A stretch of 63,076 bases of DNA, from contig CAJTZI010000010.1 of assembly GCA_910584075.1 (NCBI GenBank), forward strand, positions 1 to 63,076, in the 5' to 3' direction. The translations under genes and the position numbers were made by a program. Shown piece by piece: positions 18,712-27,571 of the stretch; within the stretch, counting starts at the first letter, position 1, and each line of letters opens with the position of its first letter. This DNA comes from an uncultured Oscillibacter sp. Lineage in GTDB: Bacteria; Bacillota; Clostridia; Oscillospirales; Oscillospiraceae. The notes beneath the pieces are model-generated. The model was not told the DNA's origin. It was given only the letters and a program-made list of their open reading frames with translations, and did no database searches.

Positions 18712-18755
18712 GAAAAAAGGGAGCGGTCATTTTCATGACCGCTCCCTTTTTCATA
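18712..18755. terminator. Bidirectional intrinsic terminator
   Basis: AAAAAGGGAGCGGTCAT and ATGACCGCTCCCTTTTT form a 17-bp stem with a TTTC loop. It has A-rich and T-rich flanks on both sides, between the convergent EFR1 gene and cbiC, the last gene of the cobalamin operon. Confidence 0.92.
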
Positions 18756-18759
18756 GATG

Positions 18760-19431
18760 TCACTGCCACCCTCGGGCGGCGGGGTCCAGTGTCTTTGCGG
18801 CAGCGTACAGCAGTGCGTTGCAGATGGCGGCGGCCACATTGCTGCCGCCCTTCCGCCCCATTGCCGCAATGGCGGGGACGCCGCGGGTTTCGCAGGCGGC
18901 GAAGAGAATCTCCTTGCTCTCCACCACGTTCACAAAGCCCACCGGCACGGCGATGACCAGAGCGGGCCGCAGCCCCTCCTCCATCAGCTCCGCGATCCGC
19001 AGCAGTGCCGTGGGGGCGTTGCCCACCGCCAGAATGGCACCGGGGTACTCCTGTGCCGCACGCTCCATGGAGACCGCCGCCCGGGTGAGGCCCCGCTCCC
19101 GTGCCAGCCTTGCAACCTCCGGCTCCGCCATGAAGCAGCGGAGCGTACAGCCGAAGGCCTCCAGGCTGGGCTTGCTGATGCCCGCCCTTGCCATATTGGT
19201 GTCTGTGACGATGGGTACGCCCCGCTGCAGCGCGGCCTGGCCCAGCTCCGCCGCCCCGGGAGTGAAGCGGAGACTGCTCGCGTAGTCGAAGTCCGCCGTG
19301 GTGTGGATGACCCGCTTGACCACCGCCTCTTGCTCCGGCGGCAGGATGATGCCCCGTTCCGCCAGCTCCGCAGCGATGATGGACATACTGGTTCGCTCAA
19401 TGTCCCCGGGAAGGGTGTGGCGCGTATTCAT
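18760..19431 (-). CDS. cbiC: Cobalt-precorrin-8 methylmutase CbiC
   Basis: A 223-aa protein of the CobH/CbiC family. It moves the methyl group from C11 to C12 of cobalt-precorrin-8 to give cobyrinic acid. Family motifs are RVIHTTADFDYA, DTNMARAGISK, VGNAPTALLRI and PVGFVNVVESKE, with the catalytic His in the first. AGGAGG is 9 nt before ATG 19431; an ATG 9 nt further up is too close to it. It is the last gene of the operon, 5 nt after cbiP. Confidence 0.95.
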   Translation of the reverse strand: MNTRHTLPGDIERTSMSIIAAELAERGIILPPEQEAVVKRVIHTTADFDYASSLRFTPGAAELGQAALQRGVPIVTDTNMARAGISKPSLEAFGCTLRCFMAEPEVARLARERGLTRAAVSMERAAQEYPGAILAVGNAPTALLRIAELMEEGLRPALVIAVPVGFVNVVESKEILFAACETRGVPAIAAMGRKGGSNVAAAICNALLYAAAKTLDPAARGWQ

Positions 19432-19436
19432 GGCGA

Positions 19437-20933
19437 TCATCCTCCTGTTCCGTTTCGGGCGAAGCGGTCCATGGCGCCGTAGACGGCGGCCATGTCCAGA
19501 CTGGAGCGCACGGCGTCCGCCAGCAGATCGTACTGCCGCTCCTGATAGTCCCGGCGGCTCTCCACTGCGGTCTCCGCCAGGGAGAGTCCCCTCCGTGTCA
19601 GAAGCCATGCGGCCAGCCGCTGCGTCAGTGCGCCGCTGTCAAAGAGGCCGTGGAGATAGGTGCCGAAGACATTTCCAACGGCGGCGCCATCCTCCCGGCC
19701 GTCCGCCAGACGGCAGAAAGGGACGCCCCCGGTGCGCCGGGTGAGGCCCATGTGAATTTCGTAGCCATCAATGTCCGCTCCGGAGAAAGGCTCCGCTGTG
19801 ACGGCGGCAGCGGCCCGGGTGCGGGTCTTTTGGGGGGAGAACACAGTCACGCAAGGGAGCAGGCCCATGCCCCGCAGACGGCCGCCCCGCTCCACGCCCT
19901 CCGGGTCGGAGAGGGATTCGCCCAGCATTTGGTAGCCGCCGCAGATTCCCAGCACCGGCACGCCTGCCGCTGCCAGCTTCAGGACGGCGGCCTCCAGGCC
20001 GCTCTGCCGCAGCCAGAGGAGATCATCCATGGTGCTCTTGGTGCCGGGGAGAACCACGAGGTCCGGCGTCCCCAGGGCGGCAGGACTGTCCGCATACCGC
20101 ACGCCCAGGGCGCTGTGGCTCTCCAGAGGGGAGAAGTCCGTGAAGTTGGAGATGCGGGGCAGACGGATGACGGCGACGTCCACGGCTCGGCGGGCTCGGG
20201 TCTCTCCCAGCCGGGGGGAGAGGCTGTCCTCATCGTCGATGTCCGCCTGGGTGTAGGGGATGACCCCCAGCACCGGGATGCCGGTCCGCTCCTCCAGCAT
20301 GGAAAGGCCTGGCTCCAGCAGCGCCGGGTCCCCCCGGAACTTGTTGATGACAAGACCCGTGATCCGGTCCCGCTCATGGGGCTCCAGCAGGGCGACGGTG
20401 CCGTAGAGCTGGGCGAACACGCCGCCCCGGTCAATGTCCCCTACCAGCAGCACAGGGGCGTTCACCAGCTCTGCAAGGCCCATGTTTACAAAGCTGTCGG
20501 CATCTCGCAGGTTGATCTCCGCGGGACTGCCGGCCCCCTCGATGACGATGATGTCGTACTGGGCGGCAAGGCTCTCATAGGCTCCCAGCACCTCCGGAAT
20601 CAGGCTTTTTTTCATCCGGAAGTAGCCAGCGGCCTCATACTGGCCCCGGACCTCCCCCAGGACGATCAGCTGACTTCCGGTGTCGCTGGAGGGCTTGAGG
20701 AGCACGGGGTTCATCCGTACGTCCGGCTCGATGCCCGCCGCCTGGGCCTGAACCGCCTGGGCCCGGCCCATCTCCAGGCCGTCCTGGGTGATATAGCTGT
20801 TCAGGGCCATGTTCTGACCCTTGAAAGGGACCGCCTGCCAGCCGTCCTGGCGGAAAATGCGGCACAGCGCCGCCGCCAGCAGGCTTTTTCCCGCGCCGGA
20901 CATGGTGCCCTGTACCATGATGCACCGCGCCAT
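19437..20933 (-). CDS. cbiP: Cobyric acid synthase CbiP
   Basis: A 498-aa CobQ/CbiP. The N-terminal ATP-binding domain begins MVQGTMSGAGKSLLAAALCR; the C-terminal class I glutamine amidotransferase domain has the nucleophile motif VPVLGICGGYQMLG near residue 330 and the catalytic His in YLHGLFD. It amidates the b, d, e and g side chains of (adenosyl)cobyrinate diamide. The cobD start-stop junction lies directly upstream with no gap. Confidence 0.96.
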   Translation of the reverse strand: MARCIMVQGTMSGAGKSLLAAALCRIFRQDGWQAVPFKGQNMALNSYITQDGLEMGRAQAVQAQAAGIEPDVRMNPVLLKPSSDTGSQLIVLGEVRGQYEAAGYFRMKKSLIPEVLGAYESLAAQYDIIVIEGAGSPAEINLRDADSFVNMGLAELVNAPVLLVGDIDRGGVFAQLYGTVALLEPHERDRITGLVINKFRGDPALLEPGLSMLEERTGIPVLGVIPYTQADIDDEDSLSPRLGETRARRAVDVAVIRLPRISNFTDFSPLESHSALGVRYADSPAALGTPDLVVLPGTKSTMDDLLWLRQSGLEAAVLKLAAAGVPVLGICGGYQMLGESLSDPEGVERGGRLRGMGLLPCVTVFSPQKTRTRAAAAVTAEPFSGADIDGYEIHMGLTRRTGGVPFCRLADGREDGAAVGNVFGTYLHGLFDSGALTQRLAAWLLTRRGLSLAETAVESRRDYQERQYDLLADAVRSSLDMAAVYGAMDRFARNGTGG

Positions 20934-21983
20934 TTACAGCACCTCCTCCATAATTTTCAAAAAGAGATCGTTTTCCGCCTCTGTGCGCACTGCCGAGCGG
21001 TACCAGCCGGGGCCGAGACCGTGATAGTTGGAGCAGTCCCGGATCAGGACACCCCGCTCCGCCAGATGCTGGGGCAGGCCGGGAGCACCGCAGAAGAACA
21101 GCAGGTAGTTGGCCTCCCCGGGACAGACCCGGCAGCCCAGGGCCGTCAGGCCCGCCGAGAGGCGGGGCCGTTCCCGCCGGATCAGCCGCCGGAGGGTCTC
21201 CAGACCGGATTCATCCTCCAAAGCCGCCATGCCAGCCGCCTGGGCGGGGCCGGACACCGCCCAGGGCGGACCGCCGCGGCCCATGGCCTCCAGCAGGGCG
21301 GCGTCCTGGCTGAGGGCGTATCCCAGCCGCATCCCCGCAAGGCCCCGGCTTTTGGTGAAAGCCCGCAGGATGAGCAGATTCTCATAGCGCTGGAGGCATT
21401 TCAGCAGGGTGTGTTCCGCCGGGGCGTCCAGGAGATCGCAAAAACACTCATCAACAGCCAACAGCGTACCGCAGGTGGCGCAGTGCTCCAGAATCCGTTC
21501 CAGCAGAGCGTGGTCCGTGGTGCGTCCGGTGGGATTGTTGGGCTCACACAGGAACAGCAGATCCAGTCCGGGAACGATGGCGGTCAGGATATCCTCCGTG
21601 ATGGAAAAACCGTTCTCCTCACGAAGGGGGAACCGGGAGACGCTGCAGTCCCACAATGTCAGAGCGTTTTCGTACTCGGAGAAGGTGGGGGCGGTGATGA
21701 GAGCCTTTCCATTCCGCCGGGCCGCCGCCAGCCGGTAGACCAGATCCGCGGCTCCGTTGCCGCAGAGAATCCAATCCGCCGGGACGTGGTGATACGCCGC
21801 CAGCCTTTCCCGCAGGGCGCGGCACAGGGGGTCCGGGTACCGCTCCGCCTCCGCCAGGGCCGCCTCTGCCGCCTGCCGGACGGCCTCCGGTACTCCAAGC
21901 GGGCTGACGTTGGCGGAGAAGTCCAAGGGCGGAGCACCGTATGTCTCAGTAAAGCCGGCCCAGTCGCCGCCGTGGTCCGTCAT
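20934..21983 (-). CDS. cobD: Threonine-phosphate decarboxylase CobD (class I/II aminotransferase fold)
   Basis: A 349-aa PLP enzyme like CobD of Salmonella and HisC. FSANVSPLGVPEAV is at the N-terminus, LFLCEPNNPTGR in the middle, DECFCDLLD follows, and RAFTKSRGLAGMRLGY holds the PLP lysine. It makes (R)-1-amino-2-propanol phosphate from L-threonine phosphate for the nucleotide loop. The frame is open further upstream, but homology and GGAGTGAG support ATG 21983. It overlaps cbiB by 4 nt. Confidence 0.92.
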   Translation of the reverse strand: MTDHGGDWAGFTETYGAPPLDFSANVSPLGVPEAVRQAAEAALAEAERYPDPLCRALRERLAAYHHVPADWILCGNGAADLVYRLAAARRNGKALITAPTFSEYENALTLWDCSVSRFPLREENGFSITEDILTAIVPGLDLLFLCEPNNPTGRTTDHALLERILEHCATCGTLLAVDECFCDLLDAPAEHTLLKCLQRYENLLILRAFTKSRGLAGMRLGYALSQDAALLEAMGRGGPPWAVSGPAQAAGMAALEDESGLETLRRLIRRERPRLSAGLTALGCRVCPGEANYLLFFCGAPGLPQHLAERGVLIRDCSNYHGLGPGWYRSAVRTEAENDLFLKIMEEVL

Positions 21984-22951
21984 AAACTCACTCCTTTGAT
22001 GATGAGTATCCGCAGTGCGCACAGCAGCGTTAGGCAGAGAACGCTGGCGGTGTACAGCATCCGGTTTGCCCGGAGGATGTCCTGGGGTTCTGCTTCCCGC
22101 AGGGTGTCGCCGATGAAGGGCTTGTCGTGGATCTGCCCGAAGTAGGACGCGGGCCCGGCCAGCCGGATGCCCAGGGCTCCGGCCATGGCGGATTCCGTCT
22201 GGGCGGAGTTGGGGCTGGCATGGCACCGGCGGTCCCGCCGCCAGATTCGCCAGGCGCCGGGGAGGCTCATTCCCGTCAGGCCCGCAGAGAGGATCAGCAG
22301 CAGCGCCGCCAGACGGGCGGGGAGGAAATTGACGGCGTCATCCAGCTTTGCCGCGGCGCGGCCGAAGTGGAGATAGCGGTCGTTTTTGTAGCCCACCATG
22401 CTGTCCATGGTGTTGACAGCCTTGCAGCACAGGGCCAGGGGCGCACCGCCCAGGAGCATATAGACTATGGGGGCGGCCACGCCGTCGGCGAAGTTCTCCG
22501 CCACGGTCTCCACCGCCGCCCGGGTCACGCCCTGGGGGCTAAGGCCGCCGGTGTCCCGCCCCACAATGCGGCCCACCGCCTGTCTGGCTTCCTCCAGTGT
22601 GCCGCCGGTGAGGCGCCTGCGGACATTTTCACTCTCCGCCGCCAGTCCCCGCACCGCCAGGGCCTGCCAGCACCAGACGGTCTCCAGCGTGAACGCCAGG
22701 GCGGGGTGAATGAGGCGGCAGAGGCGGAGCAGGCCCAGGGAGAGGGCCAGAGTTCCCAGGGGCAGACACGCCGCCAGAACCCGTCCGGCGGCCCGCTCTC
22801 CCTGGGGCGTCTTCGGAAAGGTGGTTCGAAGGCGGGGCTCCAGAAAGGTGATGCACCGGCCCATCCCCACCACCGGATGAGGCATCCAGGCCGGGTCCCC
22901 CAGCAGCAGGTCCAGCGCGAAGCCGCCCAAGGCGGCATAGAGGATCTTCAT
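21980..22951 (-). CDS. cbiB: Adenosylcobinamide-phosphate synthase CbiB
   Basis: A 323-aa membrane enzyme of the CobD/CbiB family with about five helices. Motifs are DLLLGDPAWMPHPVVGMG near the N-terminus, ETVAENFADGVAAPIVYMLL, KAVNTMDSMVGYKNDRY and HASPNSAQTESAMAGALG. It couples cobyric acid to aminopropanol phosphate. The length is normal, and it overlaps cobD, whose product is its substrate. Confidence 0.95.
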   Translation of the reverse strand: MKILYAALGGFALDLLLGDPAWMPHPVVGMGRCITFLEPRLRTTFPKTPQGERAAGRVLAACLPLGTLALSLGLLRLCRLIHPALAFTLETVWCWQALAVRGLAAESENVRRRLTGGTLEEARQAVGRIVGRDTGGLSPQGVTRAAVETVAENFADGVAAPIVYMLLGGAPLALCCKAVNTMDSMVGYKNDRYLHFGRAAAKLDDAVNFLPARLAALLLILSAGLTGMSLPGAWRIWRRDRRCHASPNSAQTESAMAGALGIRLAGPASYFGQIHDKPFIGDTLREAEPQDILRANRMLYTASVLCLTLLCALRILIIKGVSL

Positions 22952-22955
22952 AGTT

Positions 22956-23546
22956 TCAGTCCCTTGTAAACCGTACTTCTTTTATGAGTTCCAGCCGGCG
23001 CCGCCACCGCCAGGGAGCGGCGTCCAGCATAAAGCCGCCGCCGCAGGGGGCTTTCCAATCGAAATACCCCCGGGGCGGCAGGGCAAAGCGCTCCAATACC
23101 GCCATCTGAGTGCCGCCGTGGGCCACAATTACGAGATACTCCGCGCCGGAGGCAAGACCCTGGTCCACCAGCTGGGCAAAGGCGCCGCACGCCCGGGCAG
23201 AGAACTCCCCGCGGCTCTCCCCGCCGGGACAGCGGCCCGCACAGCCGTTTTCCACCCAGACACGGTAATCGGGATCGTGCGCCATCTCACGCCAAGTCCG
23301 GCCCTCAAAGGTGCCGAAGTCCATCTCCGCCAGAGCGGGAACGGGGATTTGAGCCGTACCGGGAAACAGGATGGCGGCGGTCTCCGCCGCCCGGGAGAGG
23401 GGGGAGACATAGACGGTCTCCGGGGCAAAGTCCGCCGGGTGCAGGGCCTCCCGGCCTGCGGAGGAGAGGGGGATGTCCGTCCGTCCCTGGTAGCGGTTCT
23501 CCGCGTTATAGGCCGTTGCGCCGTGGCGCAGGAGAACAATCAGCAC
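22956..23546 (-). CDS. cobC: Alpha-ribazole phosphatase-like histidine phosphatase CobC
   Basis: About 196 aa from GTG 23546. It is a histidine phosphatase with the RHG motif in IVLLRHGATAYN, the second Arg in SPLSRAAET, EMDFGTFEGRTW, and the distal catalytic His in VIVAHGGTQMAVL. It removes phosphate from alpha-ribazole 5'-phosphate or adenosylcobalamin 5'-phosphate. The start overlaps the end of the preceding CobU-like gene. The context makes the cobalamin role likely; the fold alone would allow other phosphatase roles. Confidence 0.85.
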   Translation of the reverse strand: MLIVLLRHGATAYNAENRYQGRTDIPLSSAGREALHPADFAPETVYVSPLSRAAETAAILFPGTAQIPVPALAEMDFGTFEGRTWREMAHDPDYRVWVENGCAGRCPGGESRGEFSARACGAFAQLVDQGLASGAEYLVIVAHGGTQMAVLERFALPPRGYFDWKAPCGGGFMLDAAPWRWRRRLELIKEVRFTRD

Positions 23547-23878
23547 GGGAGTTTCCCCTTCAGCACTTGGGGCAGACCGCAGCAGACCCGGATGACCGTG
23601 TCTGCCCGCTCCGCCAGAAGGCAGCTGAGCCGTCCCGCGGCCTCCCGGGCCGCCCGCTCCGCCGGGTCCGTGGGCACCAAGCCGCCGCCCACCTCTGTGG
23701 CGATGATGATCTCCCGCCGGGAGAGGGCCTCTGCCAGGGCGGGCAGGTCCTGCTCCCGGGCCGCCAGCTCCTGTACGTCCCACACGGCCCGCCGGGCAAA
23801 TTCCTCCGACGAGAGACCCAGAGCGGCGCAGATGTATTTCTGTTTGCCCGCCATCAGCGGGCCTGTGATCAAGATCAT
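23540..23878 (-). CDS. Short CobU-like nucleotide-binding protein
   Basis: A 112-aa protein related to the ends of CobU. The N-terminal P-loop-like segment ILITGPLMAGKQKYI replaces the usual GGARSGKS type, followed by IIIATEVGGGLVP, the counterpart of the TNEVG motif, and the closing ADTVIRVCCGLPQVLKG, shared with the full-length CobU at 24654-25169. The middle third of CobU, including the guanylylated-His region, is missing. The start at 23878 overlaps cobS by 4 nt, so the short form is built into the operon. It may be a divergent paralogue with a partial role. Confidence 0.7.
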   Translation of the reverse strand: MILITGPLMAGKQKYICAALGLSSEEFARRAVWDVQELAAREQDLPALAEALSRREIIIATEVGGGLVPTDPAERAAREAAGRLSCLLAERADTVIRVCCGLPQVLKGKLPC

Positions 23879-24657
23879 AGCAGCCTCCTCACAAAAGGTT
23901 CCAGATATTGTGCGGCGCAGGCCGCAGCCAGCATCCACAGTTCGGCGGTCTGCAAAAACCAGCCCGCCAGATCCCCGGAGATTCCGCCAAAGGCGTTCTG
24001 AGCCATGGAGCGGTAGAAAAGAAATACCCCCAGGACCGCTGCCGCCATGGAGATTCCTCCGAGGCCTCCCAGGCATAGGAGCGCCGCCAGCAGGAGCGAG
24101 AGGACCGACAGCAGATTGCGGAGCCGCCGCCGGTCCGCCGCCGCGGCGAAGGTGTGGGCAAGGCCGGTGTCCCGGGCCAGGGGAAAGGCGGCGATGGCCA
24201 GTCCGGACAGGGCCCGGGACAGGCAGAAGGACAGGAGAAAGGCGGGGCCGTCGTACCGGGGCAGGGCCGTCCACAGCGCGAAGGAGGCCAGAAGGTAACA
24301 GCACAGCCGAATGGCGGCAAAGGCCCCCAGGTGGGGGTCCTTCAAGATCTCCTGCCGCCGCTGGGGGGAGGCGTGACTGGCCAGGGCGTCGCAGGTGTCG
24401 GCATAGCCGTCCAGGTGGACGCCGCCGGTGACGAGCACCGGCAGCAGGCACAGCCCTGCTCCCCGCAGGATGGCGGGCAGGGTCAGAAGGCCGCAGAGGG
24501 CGTTCCAGGCCCAGCAGGCTCCCCCGGCGGCGAGGCCCACCAGAGGAAAGGCCGCCAGCATCCAGCGCATGTTCTTTTCATCCCAGGGAACCTGGGGGAC
24601 AGGCAGGGCCGAGAACATGGAAAACGCCGCGGCAGCGGTGCCCAAAACGGTTTTCAC
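23875..24657 (-). CDS. cobS: Adenosylcobinamide-GDP ribazoletransferase CobS
   Basis: A 260-aa membrane protein with about six helices. The signatures are FPLVGLAAGG and the metal-binding TGGVHLDGYADTCDALASH, followed by the KDPHLGAFAA motif. It joins alpha-ribazole phosphate to adenosylcobinamide-GDP. GTG 24657 is chosen because VKTVLGTAAAAFSMFS matches the family N-terminus; the open frame further upstream is not homologous. It overlaps cobU and the short CobU-like gene. Confidence 0.93.
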   Translation of the reverse strand: MKTVLGTAAAAFSMFSALPVPQVPWDEKNMRWMLAAFPLVGLAAGGACWAWNALCGLLTLPAILRGAGLCLLPVLVTGGVHLDGYADTCDALASHASPQRRQEILKDPHLGAFAAIRLCCYLLASFALWTALPRYDGPAFLLSFCLSRALSGLAIAAFPLARDTGLAHTFAAAADRRRLRNLLSVLSLLLAALLCLGGLGGISMAAAVLGVFLFYRSMAQNAFGGISGDLAGWFLQTAELWMLAAACAAQYLEPFVRRLL

Positions 24658-25169
24658 GGCAAAGGCCCTCCCTTCAGATAGTTGGGCAGTCCGCAGATGA
24701 TCTCCGCCACAGTGTCCGCCCGGACAGCCAGAAGGCGGTTGATGGCGGCCAGGGCGCGCAAGTAGCGGAGGGTATCCTCCCCATAGGCCGCGCCGCTGGA
24801 GAAGACCTCGTTGGTGACCACGGTCAGGTGGCCGCATTGGGCCAGCAGGGCGTCCACACCCCGGAGGACCGCCTCCTGGCCGCCGCCCTCCGGGTCATAC
24901 AGCTCGTTGGCGGTCAGGTTGCTCATGCACTCCAGCAGGATATTGGCTCCCGCCGGGATCTCCGCTCCCGCCAGGTCCGTGTACCGCTCCAGGGTCTCAA
25001 AGCCTTTGCCCAGCCGGAGGCGGCGGTGACGGTCGATGCGGTTTCGGCACTCCTGATCCCAGGGCCGCATGGTGGCGAGGTAGATTCGCCGGCCGGGCAG
25101 GCCTGTGACGCGGGATTCGGCGTATTCGCTCTTGCCGCTGGCGGCTCCGCCGATGACCAGTGTGAACAT
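24654..25169 (-). CDS. cobU: Bifunctional adenosylcobinamide kinase / guanylyltransferase CobU
   Basis: A 171-aa CobU of normal length. Walker A is VIGGAASGKSEYAE, the guanylylation region is RIDRHRRLR with the catalytic His, LLECMSNLTANE resembles Walker B, and the C-terminus has VVTNEVFSSGAAYG. It phosphorylates and then guanylylates adenosylcobinamide. It lies 9 nt after cobT and overlaps cobS. Confidence 0.94.
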   Translation of the reverse strand: MFTLVIGGAASGKSEYAESRVTGLPGRRIYLATMRPWDQECRNRIDRHRRLRLGKGFETLERYTDLAGAEIPAGANILLECMSNLTANELYDPEGGGQEAVLRGVDALLAQCGHLTVVTNEVFSSGAAYGEDTLRYLRALAAINRLLAVRADTVAEIICGLPNYLKGGPLP

Positions 25170-25178
25170 GATGCCTCC

Positions 25179-26237
25179 TTATTGCGGGACGTAAGCGTCG
25201 ATGCCGAGACGCCCGAAGGTCTGACCGCTGTGATACACCGCCAGGGCCATGTCCAGCAGCGGCAGGACCGCCGCCGCGCCGCTGCCCTCTCCCAGACGCA
25301 TCCCGGCGGAGATCAGGGGACTGAGGCCTAGGGCCTCCAGCATCAGCCCTCCCGCCGGCTCGGCGGAGACGTGGCTGGGAAGCATGGCGAACTCTGCCCC
25401 TGGCCGTAGCCGGGCCGCGCACAGCGCCGCTGCACCGCTGATGAATCCATCGATCACCACAGGAACACGGTACAGCGCTCCACCCAGGAACACGCCGCAC
25501 AGGCCCGCGATGTCCAGTCCGCCCACTTTGGAGATGACATCGACAGGGTCAGAGGGGTCCGGGCAGCTGCGCTTGATGGCCCGCTCGATGGCGGCGGTCT
25601 TCCGGGCGAACCCCGCGTCGGAGAGACCCGCTCCCCGGCCGGTGACCTCCGCCGGGGACTTTCCCAGCAGGACGGATGTCAGGGCGCTGGAGGTGGTGGT
25701 GTTGCCGATGCCCATCTCCCCGGTGGCGATGATGGACGCGCCGTCCTCCCGGCACTCCCGCACCAGCTCCGCCCCCAGCTCGATGGCCCGGACGCACTCC
25801 GCACGGGTCATGGCGGGACCCTGGGTGATGTCCGCTGTGCCGTTTCGAACCCGGCGGTCCCAGACGCCGGGGGTGGGGGGGAAGTCTGCCATGCCCATGT
25901 CTACGGGGATCACCCGGCACCGGGCGCAGCGGGCCATGTGGCAGACGGTGCTCTCTCCCGCTGCCAGGGCCCGGGCCACGGAGGCGGTGACGGAGCTGCC
26001 GCACTGGGTGACCCCCTGGGCCACTACGCCATTGTCGGCGCACAGCACCAGGAGCGTCCGTTGGTCCAGGGTGATCTCCGGGCTCCCGGTCACCGCCGCG
26101 ATCCGGGCCAGGGAGGTCTCCAGCAGTCCAAGACTTCCCAGGGGCTTGGCCAGGCCGTCCCACCGGGCGAGGCAGGCGGCTCCGGCGGCTTGGTTGGGGC
26201 CAGTGATCTGTTTCAGGATCTCTGAAAAGCTCTTCAT
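25179..26237 (-). CDS. cobT: Nicotinate-nucleotide-dimethylbenzimidazole phosphoribosyltransferase CobT
   Basis: A 352-aa CobT. KPLGSLGLLE is near the N-terminus, VLCADNGVVAQGVTQCG forms the base-binding region, GEMGIGNTTTSSALTSVL is the phosphate-binding loop, and the catalytic Glu lies in the C-terminal part near SAEPAGGLMLEAL. It activates the lower-ligand base. No bluB or bza genes are seen here, so the base is probably obtained from outside or made elsewhere. It overlaps cbiA by 4 nt. Confidence 0.95.
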   Translation of the reverse strand: MKSFSEILKQITGPNQAAGAACLARWDGLAKPLGSLGLLETSLARIAAVTGSPEITLDQRTLLVLCADNGVVAQGVTQCGSSVTASVARALAAGESTVCHMARCARCRVIPVDMGMADFPPTPGVWDRRVRNGTADITQGPAMTRAECVRAIELGAELVRECREDGASIIATGEMGIGNTTTSSALTSVLLGKSPAEVTGRGAGLSDAGFARKTAAIERAIKRSCPDPSDPVDVISKVGGLDIAGLCGVFLGGALYRVPVVIDGFISGAAALCAARLRPGAEFAMLPSHVSAEPAGGLMLEALGLSPLISAGMRLGEGSGAAAVLPLLDMALAVYHSGQTFGRLGIDAYVPQ

Positions 26238-27571
26238 GTGTGCTCCTCTCTCCAGTGGACGGCCCGGTCCGCAAAGCGCCGGGCCAGGGGCAGGGGGCCG
26301 TTAAAGTGCAGATGGGGGAAAGCGGCGTACAGAGTGGGGGAAGTGAACCCGCAGTGCCACCCATGTTCCGCCTTTCTGGCGTCCAGGGATACGCCGTTTT
26401 CCGTGCAGTCCCAGTAGTGGAACTCGTGGGCGGGCGCCGTCTCCCCGGGGCGCAGCAGCAGGCTGTCGGAGTTTGCCGTCAGCGTCAGGTAGCCGAAGCG
26501 CTGTAAGCGCCCGGTTTGAAATCCCGCGCCCGCCAGCACCCCGGCCATGGGCCAGGGAGTTTTCTGCTCATCCTCCAGCGTCTGCTGGAGGTAGAGGAAT
26601 CCGCCGCACTCCGCCACGGTGGGCAGACCCGCCGTGATGGCCCGCCGGACGCTCTCACGCATGGTTTTGTTTTCGCTCAGTTCCCGGGCGTGAAGCTCCG
26701 GGTATCCCCCCGCCAGATAGAGCCCGTGGATGTTGGGGGGCAGCTCCCGGTTCTCCAGGGGGCTGAAAAAGACCAGCTCCGCGCCGCTTTGCTCCAGGGC
26801 CTCCAGGTTGTCCTGGTAGAGGAAGCAGAAAGCCCCGTCCCGGGCCACGGCGATCCGGCAGCGGACCGGGGTGGGAGCGGGGACGGCGGATGAGGCGGGG
26901 CCGCCGCCCGCCAGGGCCAGCAGGCCGGGAATGTCCGCGGTCCGTTCCAGTTGATCGGCCAGGACCTCGATCCGGTCGGAGAGGTCTGCGATCTCCCCGG
27001 CGGTGAGGAGCCCCAGGTGGCGGCTGGGAAAGAGCGCCTCCTCCATGGGGGGCAGAAAGCCCAGCACCGGCAGGCCCGTCTCCCGCTCCAGGATAGGGGC
27101 CAGATGGGCATGGAGGGCGGGCTTGCACTTGTTCAGCAGCAGTCCCGCCAGATGACTGGGGGAGCGGAAGGACTGAAGCCCCCGCACCTGGGCTGCCAAG
27201 GTCAGGCTGGAGCCGGAGGGGGGCAGAATCAGCACCGCCGGGATGTCCGCCGTGTCCGCCGTCTGCCAGGCGCTTGCCTCTGCCGTGCCGCCCAGGCCGT
27301 CGTAAAATCCCATGGCCCCCTCCACCAGGGCAAGGTCTGCCCGCTGGCAGGCCAGGGTACGCATCAGGCCCTCCGGCCCCTGCAAAAAGAGGTCCAGGTT
27401 CCGGCTGGGCACCCCCAGCACCTGGGTGTGGAACATGGGGTCAATGTAGTCCGGGCCGCACTTGAAGGACTGTACAGAGACGCCCCGCCGTTTCAGAGCC
27501 GCCAGCAGGGCGCAGGTGAGGGCGGTCTTGCCACTGCCGCTGGACATGGCGGTGAGCATCAGCCGCCTCAA
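26234..27571 (-). CDS. cbiA: Cobyrinate a,c-diamide synthase CbiA
   Basis: About 445 aa from TTG 27571. The N-terminal P-loop domain has LMLTAMSSGSGKTALTCALL and CGPDYIDPMFH; the C-terminal amidotransferase domain has LPTVAECGGFLYLQQ with the catalytic Cys. It amidates the a and c acetamides of cobyrinic acid. TTG is favoured over ATG 27559 because it overlaps the cbiET stop (TTGA), the pattern seen throughout this operon, and gives the usual family N-terminus. Confidence 0.93.
   Translation of the reverse strand: MRRLMLTAMSSGSGKTALTCALLAALKRRGVSVQSFKCGPDYIDPMFHTQVLGVPSRNLDLFLQGPEGLMRTLACQRADLALVEGAMGFYDGLGGTAEASAWQTADTADIPAVLILPPSGSSLTLAAQVRGLQSFRSPSHLAGLLLNKCKPALHAHLAPILERETGLPVLGFLPPMEEALFPSRHLGLLTAGEIADLSDRIEVLADQLERTADIPGLLALAGGGPASSAVPAPTPVRCRIAVARDGAFCFLYQDNLEALEQSGAELVFFSPLENRELPPNIHGLYLAGGYPELHARELSENKTMRESVRRAITAGLPTVAECGGFLYLQQTLEDEQKTPWPMAGVLAGAGFQTGRLQRFGYLTLTANSDSLLLRPGETAPAHEFHYWDCTENGVSLDARKAEHGWHCGFTSPTLYAAFPHLHFNGPLPLARRFADRAVHWREEHT

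Noticed and set aside
19650..22145. An 831-codon plus-strand ORF opposite cbiP, cobD and cbiB.
   Set aside because: Very long but low-complexity (Gln, Gly, His, Arg) and fully antisense to three clear cobalamin genes.
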